Origin: Glandiceps talaboti
Lineage: Eukaryota; Hemichordata; Enteropneusta; Spengelidae
Assembly: GCF_964340395.1 (NCBI RefSeq)
Contig: NC_135557.1
Location: 6,567,216-6,631,215, forward strand
Direction of reading: 5' to 3'
Length of the DNA: 64,000 nt
Shown: piece by piece, positions 1 to 11,530 of the stretch
Layout of the letters: the number at the start of each line of letters is the position of its first letter
Numbering within the stretch: position 1 is the first letter of the stretch
Position numbers and translations under genes: made by a program
The notes under the pieces: model-generated
Told to the model about the DNA's origin: nothing
The model's input: the letters and a program-made list of their open reading frames with translations, nothing else
Databases searched by the model: none

Positions 1-1075
1 CAGCGACTCGTAGTGACAAACGCCCTTAGGTCACTCGTATTTTCCCTAATTGCAAAGAAGAAAAAGAAAAAAATAGTAGATATCTAATAGAGCTGTTATG
101 CAGCTATTAATTCCGGAGTCTTAGAGCAGAGAGAACATAATGATGCTACATAACAACACGAGGGGTAATATATTGTCTACTAGTGCCCGAATAAAGCCAG
201 CCACAAAATGTTCTATAACCCATCACATTTTTGGGCACATATTCTTTCCATTGTAAAATCAAGTCACTGATATGACTCTCATGTTATATGAATAGTACCC
301 AAGGGAAAATAGAACGAGACTAATGTCTGTATATGCAAATTGAGGTCACTGCGCGTCAATAGTCCACAACACTTTCAGATTGGGGCGATCTTATAATTAC
401 TGTCATCGTGAACCATACATCACAAACCCGAGACTGAGGGTCTTCATCAATGGTTCTCGAGTTATGTCTTTCTTACGTTTAATTTACCATTCTCGCAAAC
501 CAGAGCTGTTATTTCTTCCGCTACACTTCGTTCCAGTGGAACGGCCCCTTAAGAACGGTGCCGTAAAAGAGGCCGTGGTTTGCGACGGTGACGCTTACAT
601 GGTATTAGCTGCTGTCGTCAGCATTTATAGTACGAGAGAACTTAATTTCTTAGACAGGACAGGAGACGAACCGACGAAAAGGAACTCAGTCGATTCCAAA
701 TATATGGGTTATCTAATGTTATGATTAATGATGACATATTAATAGACAGAACCCCAGTGTGAAGTTGTAAAACTCATTTATAAATATATATGTGTGGTTG
801 TGCAAATATTCTTTACGAAATAATAGTTATTTTGAATGTTTAGGCTAAATATTTTGCAGAGCAGAACCAATAGCAAAGAAGTCCATTGAAATTGTGTATA
901 ATTTATCATTTATATATGGAAAAGAAACATTTTTTTGGAAAGGTTCAACTTGTCTCGGTAAATTATTGTTGGCAAGCGTTGTATTCTTATTTCATTATTT
1001 CTCCAGGAATAACACATATTATTTTCTAGAGACAATAACCTTCATAATATGTTTCTGTGCAAAGTAAAGTCCAAC
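1..1075. other. Non-coding left edge, no gene supported
   Basis: This AT-rich stretch has no exon I can support. A 114-codon open frame on the plus strand (380-724) has no recognisable domain and no initiating ATG at its first codon. The next exon of the esterase gene, which should carry the catalytic serine motif, is not visible here and probably lies beyond the left edge. Confidence 0.5.
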
Positions 1076-1232
1076 CTTTTGCTCGTCCATCTCCCGTTGC
1101 TAGGAACCCAAAAGAACCAACACGATAGTTCATGGAAACAATAATAACATCTTCGATCCCTGCCAAAAATCTGCCATCATAAAAATCAAGAGAAGCAGTG
1201 CCCTGGATATATCCACCACCATATATCCATAT
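1076..1232 (-). CDS. Cholinesterase-like carboxylesterase, internal exon
   Basis: The exon encodes about 52 residues of an alpha/beta-hydrolase of the type-B carboxylesterase/cholinesterase family. Visible motifs are [16 protein letters not shown] (the GGG oxyanion-hole segment), YDGRFLA and [13 protein letters not shown], in the family order. The acceptor is a CACACAG ending at 1233 and the likely donor is AAAAG|GTTGG at 1074-1075. It joins the upstream exon in phase 0 so that ...NNASVM runs into IWIYGGG, as in acetylcholinesterases. Members hydrolyse choline or other esters, or are non-catalytic adhesion proteins such as neuroligins; the catalytic serine lies in a later exon not seen here, so activity cannot be judged. 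Confidence 0.85.
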
Positions 1233-1523
1233 CTGTGTGAAATGTAGACACTGTTTTAGTATACAACCATCAAAGTATTAAATTGCTCATCATACATACA
1301 TGTATCCCACATATCCCATAATACTCCATATTTTAGTAGGTTTGAAAGAATTATAGCTAGGCAGAAACACGTGATTATTACTTGCCTTGTGATACAAGCA
1401 TTAACATTGGCACGAACACTACGTTGAGTATGTCGATTATAAAAACAACATTTGCCACTTGACCGTCCAAAAAGAATGTAATTTTTGGACTGAATCGTTA
1501 CATATAGCTATACATACACATAC

Positions 1524-1867
1524 CATTACAGATGCATTGTTGGGTCTTGGGGACGCGGTCCAGACATTGAGATAAAGGCAGTCTTCACTGACTGGTGTAT
1601 TTGCATTCATCATTGCAACACCTTTTAAGCCAGGCAACTTGGGGTATCTTTGCTGCATACAGGAATTACTGTAATTAACAGCATCGCGTACACCTTCCCA
1701 TGATGCAATCGGTACAGGAGGCCTGAAGCGGAGTTCGCCAAGTGGTGGTTCGGCAAATGGTATACCTAGATATGCATATACCTCTCCGCGTTCATCTGGT
1801 AGGGTGATTGATTTCCCTTTTACCATTCCAGAACGTGTTTCAACCAAAATATCTTGTTTTGGTAATC
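1524..1867 (-). CDS. Cholinesterase-like carboxylesterase, N-terminal exon
   Basis: The exon encodes the N-terminal part of a carboxylesterase fold: VETRSGMVKGK, then YLGIPFAEPPLGELRFRPP, WEGVRDAVNYSNSC and SEDCLYLNVWTASP. The cysteines in NSCMQ and EDCLYLNV match the conserved first disulphide of cholinesterases. The acceptor is a strong pyrimidine tract ending TTTTTCCAG (AG at 1868-1869). The donor is ATG|GTATGT at 1522-1523. The frame stays open upstream to about 1982, but that part is low complexity (Gly/Glu-rich) and is more likely intron. The exon enters in phase 1, so at least one 5' exon with the signal peptide is missing. Confidence 0.88.
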
Positions 1868-2052
1868 CTGGAAAAATATATGTTGTAGTAAGATCAACTG
1901 AAGTTACAACGGCTTTGGAATTGTAAAAAATCACTAGGGGGAGACCTTTCTCTCCCCCCCCCTCTCCCTCCCTACCTCCCATTAATCCATGCCAGCTGAG
2001 AGCTCATGGTGACCTCGCAAAACATCAAGACTTACCGAATATCAAAAAGGTG

Positions 2053-2155
2053 TATTTTTATCATCGGTAACACTATCATCATAATCTGCTATTAAGTGGT
2101 CATCTTCGATTGATATTGTCCGACCTACATACCGTGGTAGGTTTGCTTTTGTCAT
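2053..2155 (-). CDS. Possible short coding segment, unidentified
   Basis: On the minus strand an ATG at 2155 opens about 35 codons reading LPRYVGRTISIEDDHLIADYDDS, a composition that looks like real protein rather than translated AT-rich noise. It ends at a TGA just before a good splice donor (CG|GTAAGT near 2034). It lies directly upstream of the esterase exons but shows no signal peptide and cannot be joined to them convincingly. I do not recognise the family. It could be a 5' exon, a gene fragment or chance. Confidence 0.25.
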
Positions 2156-2159
2156 TAAA

Positions 2160-5100
2160 TCTCTATCATTTAAATACTGTGTTTACTGTCCAAGAATTTC
2201 CCCAATTCTACCAGGCAAACAGGAAATAACAAACACAAAACCCCCATCACAATGCTAGCATATCATATAAAATAACTTTTCTGTGGTGGCCACAACTTGT
2301 ACGTTAATATATGTGACTTGTTATCATAATCACTGTGTGACGTGAGATTTTATTAGTTGCGACAAGCTTTTAATAATTTGTATTGATGGATTGTGAATAT
2401 TTCACCAAAAATAATTTATTTTATATGATATCAGGGATGGAAAAAGTACCATGCATGTACATCTGAAAAAAATCCTAATACACGACGATTTCTGGTGTTG
2501 TACTATATTTGTGTCCAGAATCTGTGTCTCCTAATAGTTTTCACCAATTACAAAAAAATGCAATCATATTTTTTTTTAGAGAGAACGGGTAGACCTGAGA
2601 TGGGTGTGTAGTTATTCTCATCAAACTCTGGTCATTCAAGTACATGTAAGAGTGACAGAACGTTTGGTTAAGTAATTATACAAGAAAGTCTCCTTTTTTT
2701 GGATTTTTAAAAATACCATCAAAGGAGAAAAACATTTTTTTTTAAAGTTTGACTTAAAAGATTGTAGTTGAAATTGGTAACTGAATTTAGAGTGGGATTT
2801 TGATCAATGCCTAATAGCTTCTCCGTGAAAATATTGTTAATTATAATTCAATGTCACTTTGATCAACTGGGTGAAAATAGTATCGGGGTGTAATATAACA
2901 TATACAAAGGATTATTATGTATGAAAGGCGACATATGTTTCCAAAAGAGGTGTATTTGATCTGTGTTTACACTGATGATAATGTTGATGATGGTCGATGT
3001 TCGGCAATTCATGAATAGCAAGGAAACGATATTTTCAAACAACAACATCGTAACTGTACAGGTTGATGTTTACAAATAATTCAAAGTCGATCCGACCATA
3101 TTACTATAGTGTGACGTCAAAATATAGTAATATGAAATGTATGGATTTCATATTACTGCACTTTGACGTCACACCCTAGGAATATGAGGGTCTATGTATA
3201 GAATAACAACGAAAATGTTACTAAGGATGAAGACATGTGTATCATAATTCAGCGACGTCGACAGCTCGAAGCACGAAAGCCAACATTTGATCAATATCAC
3301 ACCACAACAGAACAGAACAGAACAGTAACAAATGATAGAAGTATATATGCAGAGACTGAGCTCGAGGAACGTGTAGGGATTCACACTCTGACATAAACTC
3401 CACACAAAGCGAAGTGTTATCCTCCATGGATGATAACAGTGGTTGATCTTTTCGGCAAATTTTTGAAATCATTATAACGAAGAATATTAATATTATTTAA
3501 GCCTACAAGGTGTCAAAAAAGGTGTCAACAGATTTAAATACCATGCATTTGACTTTTCCCGAAGAAAATACAATTAAATTGTCGGGGGAAAAGACATATT
3601 TTACGAGGCTGCTAGTTAACACTAGAAACGTTTCAACCTGGTGTATCTAGCTACCTTCAAAACTTCCGTACTAGCCTCGCTAATGCCATACTAGATCTAG
3701 GGTTAGCTTCCCCTGGGAGCCCTGGCTTTTAGTGACTTAGACTAATTAAAATGCAACTTGGTATCAGAAAGGGTATACTTTTTGCATAAAATTGGTATCA
3801 CGCCACTTTGGGTTTCAATGTTTGTGAGGAACCTCCCCGTAATGTTACTCATGGAGTTATCCCCTCCCCAGCCCCTAAAGAATAGTAAAACTATTCATAA
3901 CCAATACAAGATTTTTGAAAATGTTACTAGTAACTGCTCCTTTAGGCATTTCGTGTTAAACGTTGGAAGGCAACATTTTCAGGGTAATTTTAATGGCGAA
4001 TAAAAATGCCTTCCAAGTAAAAATTTATAAATATTACCACTAAAAACTAGCCTAAAATTTACAAAGCATTCCATGGTTTGCATACAAATTTTACTGTTGA
4101 ACCTTTTGCCATTGAATCACATGCACAAGTAATGATTTTCAATAATTAAGGTATATCCTAAGAACGCACGCTTAAAATTTTATATTCTTGAATACATGTA
4201 TAACAATAAATCACACGTTTTCCGACAAAGTTTAATTTGTTGATTTAGCTTATACTTTTAATGGGTTAAGTTATTTCTATTATTAATTCTTTTCGGCAAT
4301 TAGACCATGAATACACAAGCGAATACAAGCTTCGAATTTCATAAAATTTGGTACATAATTCCACGATAAATCTCAAATGTCTTGTAAGTTGTATGCTATA
4401 GATTTCCTATACTTTGAACATGCATCGGCAATAACAAGGCACGCGAATCTGACATACCTTGGAGTAACCTTTCCTTCATATCATTTGCATAATTAATGAT
4501 TTTGTTAAATTAGGGAATATGTTAGTAATATAATCTACAAATTTCTTATAATTTCTTATAAAAATTGACATCAAAATACACATTTCCTTTTCAGTGTGTT
4601 CTTGTGGTTTTTAATTGCAATGAGTTTCATGGTTCATACATATGTAAGGGTGACCCATTTTTTTTGTTTCTCATCTCCAGTGGAATAGTCAGGTCACGTG
4701 GGGCGGGCGGGCGAAATAAAAAAAAGGGGGGGGGGGCAAGAAAAAAGTCTGTATTTTTTCAGTTCTATTCTCTGTCCTTTCTGTCCTGTCAGTCTCTCTT
4801 CAACTTCTTTTCTCTTCTCTTTATTGAATTCCTTGTCACAAGTCTCTTTCCTTCATTGTAGCAAGGTTAACAAGTCCGTAGAACAACTTTGTAAGAAGAT
4901 GAATACTTATCATTCTGATGGGTGTATATCTGTAGCCATGAACTATTGTATGATTTTATCAGGAGTACTAATACATTCGTCCTATTAATCAAAGTGGCAT
5001 TGACATCGCTGACAATTTTTTCAAGTTATCCAATTTGAACTTTATGATGTAACTTTTTGAAACGCTTATTATTGTGATTGTCATCAGTGTGCTAGAGGAA

Positions 5101-5500
5101 TTTTCATTTATATAAATCATTACTTCTATGAAACAATTTTCTTCAGTGTGAACTTGTCAAAATAATCAGATAACATGTAAACATTTCTAGAACTCAGAAC
5201 TCCTTTGGGATTTACTGTTTAAAAGTAATTAAACGTAATTAATGTAAATGATACCATGGGATTTGTACCCCCTTAAGACATAGTGGGATGACCCAACGTA
5301 TATTTGATTGTGGTTCTATGTACTAACTTTTGTTTTATTCTGATTACGCAATTAAAGTAATCCACAAGTTTTGATTGCATTTTTATGTGACATTGAACCT
5401 CAGGAAATGTGAATTTCTATACGAAAGGTCTTTTATTGTTATTTATTGTTTTTTTTATTGCTCACAAGTTTAAATCATTTCAGTCGAGGTAGTCGCGTGT
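2160..5500. other. Intergenic AT-rich DNA with repeats
   Basis: I see no supportable coding exon. The stretch contains a foldback element (3097-3186), a block near 4140-4520 that resembles a diverged copy of the internal repeat of the 20.7-21.9 kb element, and a G-homopolymer tract near 4727. Short open frames on both strands lack motifs and splice context. Confidence 0.5.
3097..3186. repeat. Foldback element with CRE-like cores
   Basis: Two arms of about 41 bp (3097-3137 and 3146-3186) are imperfect reverse complements separated by 8 bp. Each arm carries TGACGTCA or a close variant. This is a hairpin-forming miniature element or a self-complementary regulatory sequence. TGACGTCA is the CREB/ATF consensus, but no adjacent gene start supports a regulatory role. 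Confidence 0.7.
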
Positions 5501-6489
5501 GTATCTTGCCAAAGGTCCGGTGGATGTAACACGGTGATGAAGACCCAGGAATAAAAAAACTTCTAAGATGGCCGTACAAAATCCAAACTATCTGCGGAAT
5601 CGTGTGATGAAATTGTATTTAACAGGGACACGAAGGGAGCTGGGTGTTTACTGACATTATTTGAGCTGGTCTTTGCGAAACCTTGACGTGTGAGGAAGTA
5701 TTTCCTGGACAATTTCGAATGTCAGGTTTGCTGTACCTGAACGAAGTGTGCATGATAGCAGAAGTCGACTGCATTTCTGATACAACGATTGCCGAGATCG
5801 ACGATTAAGGACACTCGCACTGATTTCTTAACGCTGATGCTTCATGTTTGGAAAGCTGATGTAAGTACGATTTGAGTAATGCAAGTCGCATGGAAATCGG
5901 ACTGGATTTGATAAAGTTACGGCCATTCATAACTCTATACTGATGAACTTTTGAGTACTCTCGACGAGCGGATTTGCCAGGTTGAACTCATACATAGCGA
6001 ATCACAACTGATGTCTACGTTATATCGTTTATTCCGATTTTATTTCTATGAAACACTGACTGAGACGACTGATGCTTTATACATCAATACAGAATAATTG
6101 CAGACTCTGATAATTATTCTCATTGATATTCGGAACTCTTCCGTGGATTTCGTAAGCAAATCGACGTCGCTGTTATTGTTAATGTTGTTAGTCTGACAAA
6201 TCATCGGTGGAAGTCGACGTTATTTGTCATGTTTGTTTATGACCTTTCGAATGACCCCAGGAGTGACTTTTGGCAGGTGAAGCTACGCCAGTTTTCCTCG
6301 CGTTAGTAATCTGTTACTAACGTTGCTATATGGGATTTAGAGGGATTACTGCAAAGGACACTACTGTAGGAATGAACACCTCGGAGCCATTAATCTGATT
6401 TGTGTAACAGGTTTATGAATCGATACCTCTTATTTCTATGATATTAAGACATTGACTTTCATTGAATGCTAGTACATAAGTGAGCACGT

Positions 6490-6573
6490 ATGGAGCGTAA
6501 TCCACGTCAAAAGTCGAACTCGTCAAGTGATAAGTCAGGTACATCCGCTTGGATGCTTTGGTCAAGAAGATAG
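6490..6573 (+). CDS. 5' stub of DKSG-heptad ORF, interrupted by LINE
   Basis: An ATG opens MERNPRQKSNSSSDKSGTS, then the frame runs into LINE sequence and stops at a TAG. The same start (MELNARQKSNSSSDKSGTS) begins the uninterrupted ORF at 59435, so this is the broken 5' end of a second copy. The rest of the coding repeat resumes at 11676, beyond the LINE. An alternative reading is that these residues belong to LINE ORF1 itself: one extra T at about 6548 would fuse them in frame to ...DALVKKIE. Confidence 0.6.
   Translation: MERNPRQKSNSSSDKSGTSAWMLWSRR
6534..6545. repeat. Left target-site duplication of the LINE
   Basis: GTCAGGTACATC here is identical to 11676-11687 on the other side of the LINE. 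It marks the target as a DKSG-heptad unit. Because the surrounding sequence is itself a minisatellite, part of the match could be intrinsic, but the variant GGTACATC is rarer in the array than GGTCCGTC. Confidence 0.75.
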
Positions 6574-7256
6574 AAATAATTGAAGTAAAGTTGGATGCTG
6601 TTGTTGAAGGTCAGAATAAGATGGCTGAACGGCTTGAAATTATCGAGCAGAAGCAAGCAGATTTTGAGCTGAGCGTCGAATTCAATGCGGCAGAGATAGT
6701 CAGCCTGAAAGACAGTGGTAGAGAAACAGAGAGTGATCTAAAGAACCAAGGTACTAAATTAGAGAACATTTCATCCGAGCTTGAGAGATTGCGAGTAGAA
6801 AATCTTAAGCTTCAGAGACATAGTCGGCAATTCAATTTACGTTTTGGCGGGATTGAAGAGGAGAAGAACGAAAATTGTTGTGAGTTGGTCGACAACCTGT
6901 TGCGTGACAAGTTCAAGATGGCGGACATAAAAATTGAAAACGCACATCGTGTCGGGCGAGCTGGTAGTTCGCTGACAAACCAAAACCGCAAACGCCGACA
7001 TGTTTTAGTAAGATTCATCTATAGGTCACAGCGAAATGAAGTATTCCGAAGGGCTAAGGCAAGCCTGAAGGACACTGATTTATTTGTGAGTGATGACTTG
7101 TGCCCGGAGGACTACCAGAAGAAAGCTGAAATGCGCGATATCATGAAGGACGCCTTCAAAGACGGGAAACGACCAGTATTTCGACACGGTAACCTGTACA
7201 TAGACGGTGTTTTATATCAGCCCAGTAAGCCATATGGCATGATGAGAGTAGGTTGA
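6549..7256 (+). CDS. LINE ORF1 protein (coiled coil + RRM + C-terminal domain)
   Basis: The 235-codon frame resembles L1 ORF1p, a trimeric RNA-binding chaperone that coats the LINE transcript. Residues 1-95 form a heptad-rich coiled coil (many E/K/L; VKKIEIIEVKLDAVVEG, LENISSELERLRVEN). An RRM-like segment follows (FNLRFGGIEEEKNE to ENAHRVGRAG). The C-terminal part has the typical RHVLVRF, FRRAK, DLFVSDDL and NLYIDG motifs. The first codon is TTG, so the true start is missing: either truncated or displaced by one base relative to the ATG at 6490. Confidence 0.82.
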   Translation: MDALVKKIEIIEVKLDAVVEGQNKMAERLEIIEQKQADFELSVEFNAAEIVSLKDSGRETESDLKNQGTKLENISSELERLRVENLKLQRHSRQFNLRFGGIEEEKNENCCELVDNLLRDKFKMADIKIENAHRVGRAGSSLTNQNRKRRHVLVRFIYRSQRNEVFRRAKASLKDTDLFVSDDLCPEDYQKKAEMRDIMKDAFKDGKRPVFRHGNLYIDGVLYQPSKPYGMMRVG

Positions 7257-7786
7257 CTGAATTTTGAGTTTGTTTTTGGTGCACTTTTCCTCTCCGTAAG
7301 GTACTTTCACGAAGGACGATAATAAGTACATGAAGTATGAATGCTTGCAGAGTATTGAAATGATCTAGTTTTGAGTCGATTGTATCAACAGTATAGATAT
7401 TTGTCTCGTCCATTTTACCCAAGTCTGGTACTAACTACCGAAAGTATTATTAACATTATTATTATTTTTCTTTTCGAGTTGCAATTTCTGATAGTAAATA
7501 CTGATAACAGACTTCTATTGTTTCTTTACGTGCAGGTGAGCTGTCTCACTGTATACCGTAGTGATTCATTTTTTTTGTTCCAGCTGTGGCTGTGTTCACG
7601 TGCCTTGAATCTCCTGTTTGTATTGGAGATTTTGTTTGCTAGGGAGTCCACCTGTGATGCTCACGCATAATTTTATCTGTTACGTCATTCTTTTTTGTCG
7701 CTTCTTTCTTCTATGGGTGGAGATGCTTTTAGTGCCCTTTCTAGTTCATTGTCTTCCCTTTGCAATGATTGAGTTTATCATTCTAA
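7257..7786 (+). other. LINE inter-ORF region
   Basis: About 530 bp of AT-rich sequence separates the ORF1 stop from the ORF2 start. Short open frames here have no recognisable domains. Such a long gap is unusual for mammalian L1 but not exceptional for invertebrate L1/Tx1 lineages; how ORF2 is translated is not evident. Confidence 0.6.
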
Positions 7787-10700
7787 ATGAAGAGCTCTTT
7801 TAAGATTATGTCACTAAATGTTAGGGGTTTGCGAGCTTACAAAAAAAGAAGAAGCATTTTTATTTGGCTTAGAAAGTATAAACCACAAATAATTTTTCTT
7901 CAAGAAACTCATTCAATTCCCCAAGATGAGTCAGTGTGGAGTAAGAGTATCTCAGGACATTGTATTTTCTCACATGGTTCCAATACCAGTAGGGGCACCG
8001 CTGTAATGATATTAAATCTGGATTACAAGATTAATTCAGTAGAAACAGATACAAATGGCAGAATAATTATTATTTCAGTTGATATTATGGGTAAACCTTA
8101 TCTTTTAATTAATACTTATGCACCAAATCTGGAGACTGAACACAAAATTTTTTTGGAGACCCTTTCCTCAATGTTAGACCCTTTTCTTGAAGACCCAGGT
8201 AGAGAAATAATTTGGGGAGGTGATCAAAATATTACTTTGAATAACTCTCTGGATAGAATGGGAGGAAATCCATCAATTTGGCAGGGCTCAATTAATAGAC
8301 TTGAGGATATCTGTTGTAATTTTGATCTTGTTGACATATGGAGGATTCAAAATCCAGATGAAAAACGATTCACATGGAGGCGTCTCAGACCAAATTTAAT
8401 TCAGAGTCGAATTGATTTTTTTATGATTAGCAGCTCTGCCCAATTGATGGTTAATGATACTGATATCATACCCAGTGTCCTTACAGATCATTCAGCTATT
8501 ACTTTAGTAATCGGGGATAGAACTTGTAAACCTGGTAGCTCCTATTGGAAACTAAACAACAGTCTTTTACAAGATCCTGATTATATAACTTTGATACAGG
8601 AAAAGTTTCAGTCATGGGTTGAGGAATATGGTACTGTAATTGATAATGGTAAGCTCTGGGACTTTCTGAAGTATAAAATTAAAGTGTGTTCTATCGCATT
8701 TGGTAAACATAAGGCACAGTCTAGGAAAAAAAGAATCCAAGAACTGGAAAATCAACTTAAACTTCTTGATCAGCAAATATCCTGCAATCCAATAGGTGCT
8801 ACCAGGGATGCCTTGGAAAATGTTATGCATGAATTACAAGTAGAATATAATTATATCACAGAAGGAGCTATTATACGTTCTCGTGTGGACTGGTATGAAC
8901 TTGGGGAGAAAAATACCAAATATTTTTTAGGTCTTGAACGTAGAAATGCTAAAAAGGGTCAGATTGTAAATTTAATTGATAATACAAACAAGGTACTGTC
9001 TAAACCTGAGGATATTCAGAAGGAAATCAAGGCCTTTTATATTAAACTTTACTCCAGTAGGTTACATGAATCTTTACCACAGGATGGACATACTTTTAGT
9101 TCCCATACCAGGTTAAGTGATATTGATAGAAACTCCTGTGAGGGCCTTATTACTATGCAGGAAGCTATTGACTTCTTGAATTGTTTACCAGGTAACAAGA
9201 CACCTGGAAATGATGGACTCACCCCTGAGTTCTACTTTACATTTTGGCCCTTAGTAGGCCAGTACGTTCTGAATTCATTCAACCATGCTTACCATCAAGG
9301 TGAAATGAACAGTAGTCAGAGACAGGGGGTCATCACACTGATTGAGAAAAAGGATAAGGATAAACGTTTTATTAAAAATTGGAGACCAATAACATTGTTA
9401 AACACAGACTATAAAATTCTCTCTAAATGTATTGCACGTAGATTAGACAAGGTTTTGCATAAAATAATTCATGAAACACAAACTGCCTTTGTTAAAAACA
9501 GAAACATTGCAGACTCTGTCCGGCTTATTGATAGTATTCTTAATTTCACTAAAGACACTAATATACCTGGAATCTTAATGGCAATTGACTTTCAAAAAGC
9601 GTTTGATAGTCTTGAATGGAACTTTATTTTTCTTACTCTAAATTCTTTTAATTTTGGTCCCTCCATTAAACATTGGATTAGTACATTTTACAAGAACCCA
9701 ACAAGCTGTGTGATGAACTGCGGTCTCTCTACCGGATATTTCGATATTTGTAGAGGGGTAAGACAAGGAGATCCAATATCTCCAGCACTTTTTATTATGT
9801 CACTTGAACTACTTTTAGTTGCCTTACGGGCTAATACCTCTATTCATGGTATAAAAATATGTATGTCAGAGATAAAAGCCTCCGCATTCGCAGATGACCT
9901 CACATGTTTTCTTGCTGACCTCGACTCTGTAAATAATTTGCTTACTCTTCTTGAGACTTTCAGTATTTATTCAGGTCTTTGTGTAAACTTTGAAAAATCA
10001 GAAGCAATGTGGATTGGTTCATGGAGATCCCGAAACGATACACCATTCGGGGTGATGTGGCCAATGTCCCCTTTAAAGATTGTTGGTATCTATTTTTCTT
10101 ACAATTCTGATCTTGCATATGGTATGAATGTCAGAGGACCCATGGATTCCTTGAAAAAATGTCTGACCTTATGGTCTGCTAGAAAACTTACTTTAATTGG
10201 CAAGGTGCAAATCATAAAAACCCTTGTAATTCCAAAATTTTTATATTTGTTCAATTTGATTGTTATGAACAAAAGGGACATAAAGCAAATCAATAAGCTA
10301 CTCCATAAATTCATTTGGAATGGGCCAGAAAAAGTGGCAAGATCAACATTGATAGGGGACATTGGCCAAGGAGGACTTAATATGCTCGATGTCTTTGCCT
10401 TGTATGATGCTTTCAGAGTGAAATGGATACAAAGATATTTAAATGGTGAAATTTCACATCCATGGAAAATCCCTTTTTCGTATTATTTAAGACCAGTGGG
10501 GGGTAGCCTTATTTTCAAGTGTAATTTTAGAACCAGTCTTTTAGATATTACCATTCCTCCATTCTTTAGGAGTATTCTAGTAAGTTGGCAAAAGATGTTA
10601 CCTTATAATAACATACAGTCGGTAGAGGATACTGTAATCTGGAATAATGCCAGAATTCTTGTGAATAACAGAAGTGTTTGTTACCTCGATTTTATTTCAA

Positions 10701-11530
10701 AAGGAATTGTTTATATTGCAGACATATTTGATCCAACTGGTAAGATCAAGGGATGGGAAGCCCTTGAAAGTATAGGTCTCTCAAAAATTCACCTCCTCCT
10801 GTGGAGGGGAGTTATATCGGCACTTCCTTTGGAATGGAGGAATGGTAATCCTGTTCATGTGAGACCAGAAACTCCTGTGGGTCTTTTTGTTAAAAATTCT
10901 TTTTTTCCAATAGAGAAAACCACTTGTAAGAAAGTTAGAAAACAACTTTCAGCAAATTATTTTATTCCACCCAGAGCTCAATATTACTTTCAGCACATAC
11001 TTGAGACAGAAATAGAAGTAAATGAGTGGAACGAACTTTATCGCATACCTTTTCAGGTAACAGTTGAAACAAAACTTCAAGAATTTCAGTGGAAATTAAA
11101 TCATAATATCATTTTTACCAATTATTCATTATTTCGTATGAAACCTCCACTGGTCGAATCAAGCCTCTGTACTTTTTGTAAGCTTACTGACGAGACAGTA
11201 CTTCACCTTTTTTGTAATTGTGAATGTGTTAAACTAATATGGAATCGACTGTTTGTAGCATGGGGTAAGATTTTGAATATTCAAGAAAATCTATCTGAAA
11301 AGCAAATACTACTTGGTGACAGACTTTTCGCACCTATACTTAACCACATTGTAATCATTACTAAGACAACAATATATGACTGTAAGCTAAATGGTAAAAT
11401 ACCTTCCTTTAACATGGTTAGGCAGAAAGTTAATCTTAAAAGGAAAATAGAATACTACATGATGAAAAGGAAAGACATGTTAGATAAATTTCATCAGAAA
11501 TGGAATGACTTAAATGGCAACATTGTGTAA
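7787..11530 (+). CDS. LINE ORF2: AP endonuclease + reverse transcriptase
   Basis: The intact 1247-residue frame begins with an APE-type endonuclease: SLNVRGLR (residues 8-15), FLQETHS, INTYAPN, WGGDQN, SRIDFFM and SVLTDHSA, which carry the expected catalytic N, E, Y, D, N and H. The reverse transcriptase follows with RPITLLNTDYKILSK, MAIDFQKAFDS, GVRQGDPISPALF and the catalytic AFADD near residue 705. The C-terminal domain has a CTFC...HLFCNC zinc-knuckle-like motif typical of L1/Tx1 elements. It nicks target DNA and primes cDNA synthesis from the LINE RNA. No inactivating lesion is visible. Confidence 0.95.
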   Translation: MKSSFKIMSLNVRGLRAYKKRRSIFIWLRKYKPQIIFLQETHSIPQDESVWSKSISGHCIFSHGSNTSRGTAVMILNLDYKINSVETDTNGRIIIISVDIMGKPYLLINTYAPNLETEHKIFLETLSSMLDPFLEDPGREIIWGGDQNITLNNSLDRMGGNPSIWQGSINRLEDICCNFDLVDIWRIQNPDEKRFTWRRLRPNLIQSRIDFFMISSSAQLMVNDTDIIPSVLTDHSAITLVIGDRTCKPGSSYWKLNNSLLQDPDYITLIQEKFQSWVEEYGTVIDNGKLWDFLKYKIKVCSIAFGKHKAQSRKKRIQELENQLKLLDQQISCNPIGATRDALENVMHELQVEYNYITEGAIIRSRVDWYELGEKNTKYFLGLERRNAKKGQIVNLIDNTNKVLSKPEDIQKEIKAFYIKLYSSRLHESLPQDGHTFSSHTRLSDIDRNSCEGLITMQEAIDFLNCLPGNKTPGNDGLTPEFYFTFWPLVGQYVLNSFNHAYHQGEMNSSQRQGVITLIEKKDKDKRFIKNWRPITLLNTDYKILSKCIARRLDKVLHKIIHETQTAFVKNRNIADSVRLIDSILNFTKDTNIPGILMAIDFQKAFDSLEWNFIFLTLNSFNFGPSIKHWISTFYKNPTSCVMNCGLSTGYFDICRGVRQGDPISPALFIMSLELLLVALRANTSIHGIKICMSEIKASAFADDLTCFLADLDSVNNLLTLLETFSIYSGLCVNFEKSEAMWIGSWRSRNDTPFGVMWPMSPLKIVGIYFSYNSDLAYGMNVRGPMDSLKKCLTLWSARKLTLIGKVQIIKTLVIPKFLYLFNLIVMNKRDIKQINKLLHKFIWNGPEKVARSTLIGDIGQGGLNMLDVFALYDAFRVKWIQRYLNGEISHPWKIPFSYYLRPVGGSLIFKCNFRTSLLDITIPPFFRSILVSWQKMLPYNNIQSVEDTVIWNNARILVNNRSVCYLDFISKGIVYIADIFDPTGKIKGWEALESIGLSKIHLLLWRGVISALPLEWRNGNPVHVRPETPVGLFVKNSFFPIEKTTCKKVRKQLSANYFIPPRAQYYFQHILETEIEVNEWNELYRIPFQVTVETKLQEFQWKLNHNIIFTNYSLFRMKPPLVESSLCTFCKLTDETVLHLFCNCECVKLIWNRLFVAWGKILNIQENLSEKQILLGDRLFAPILNHIVIITKTTIYDCKLNGKIPSFNMVRQKVNLKRKIEYYMMKRKDMLDKFHQKWNDLNGNIV

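Noticed and set aside
380-724. 114-codon plus-strand ORF as a gene
   Set aside because: No ATG at the start, no recognisable domain and no splice context.
1868-1982. Upstream extension of the esterase exon, with a Gly/Glu-rich start
   Set aside because: A strong TTTTTCCAG acceptor at 1868-1869 and low-complexity sequence upstream indicate intron.
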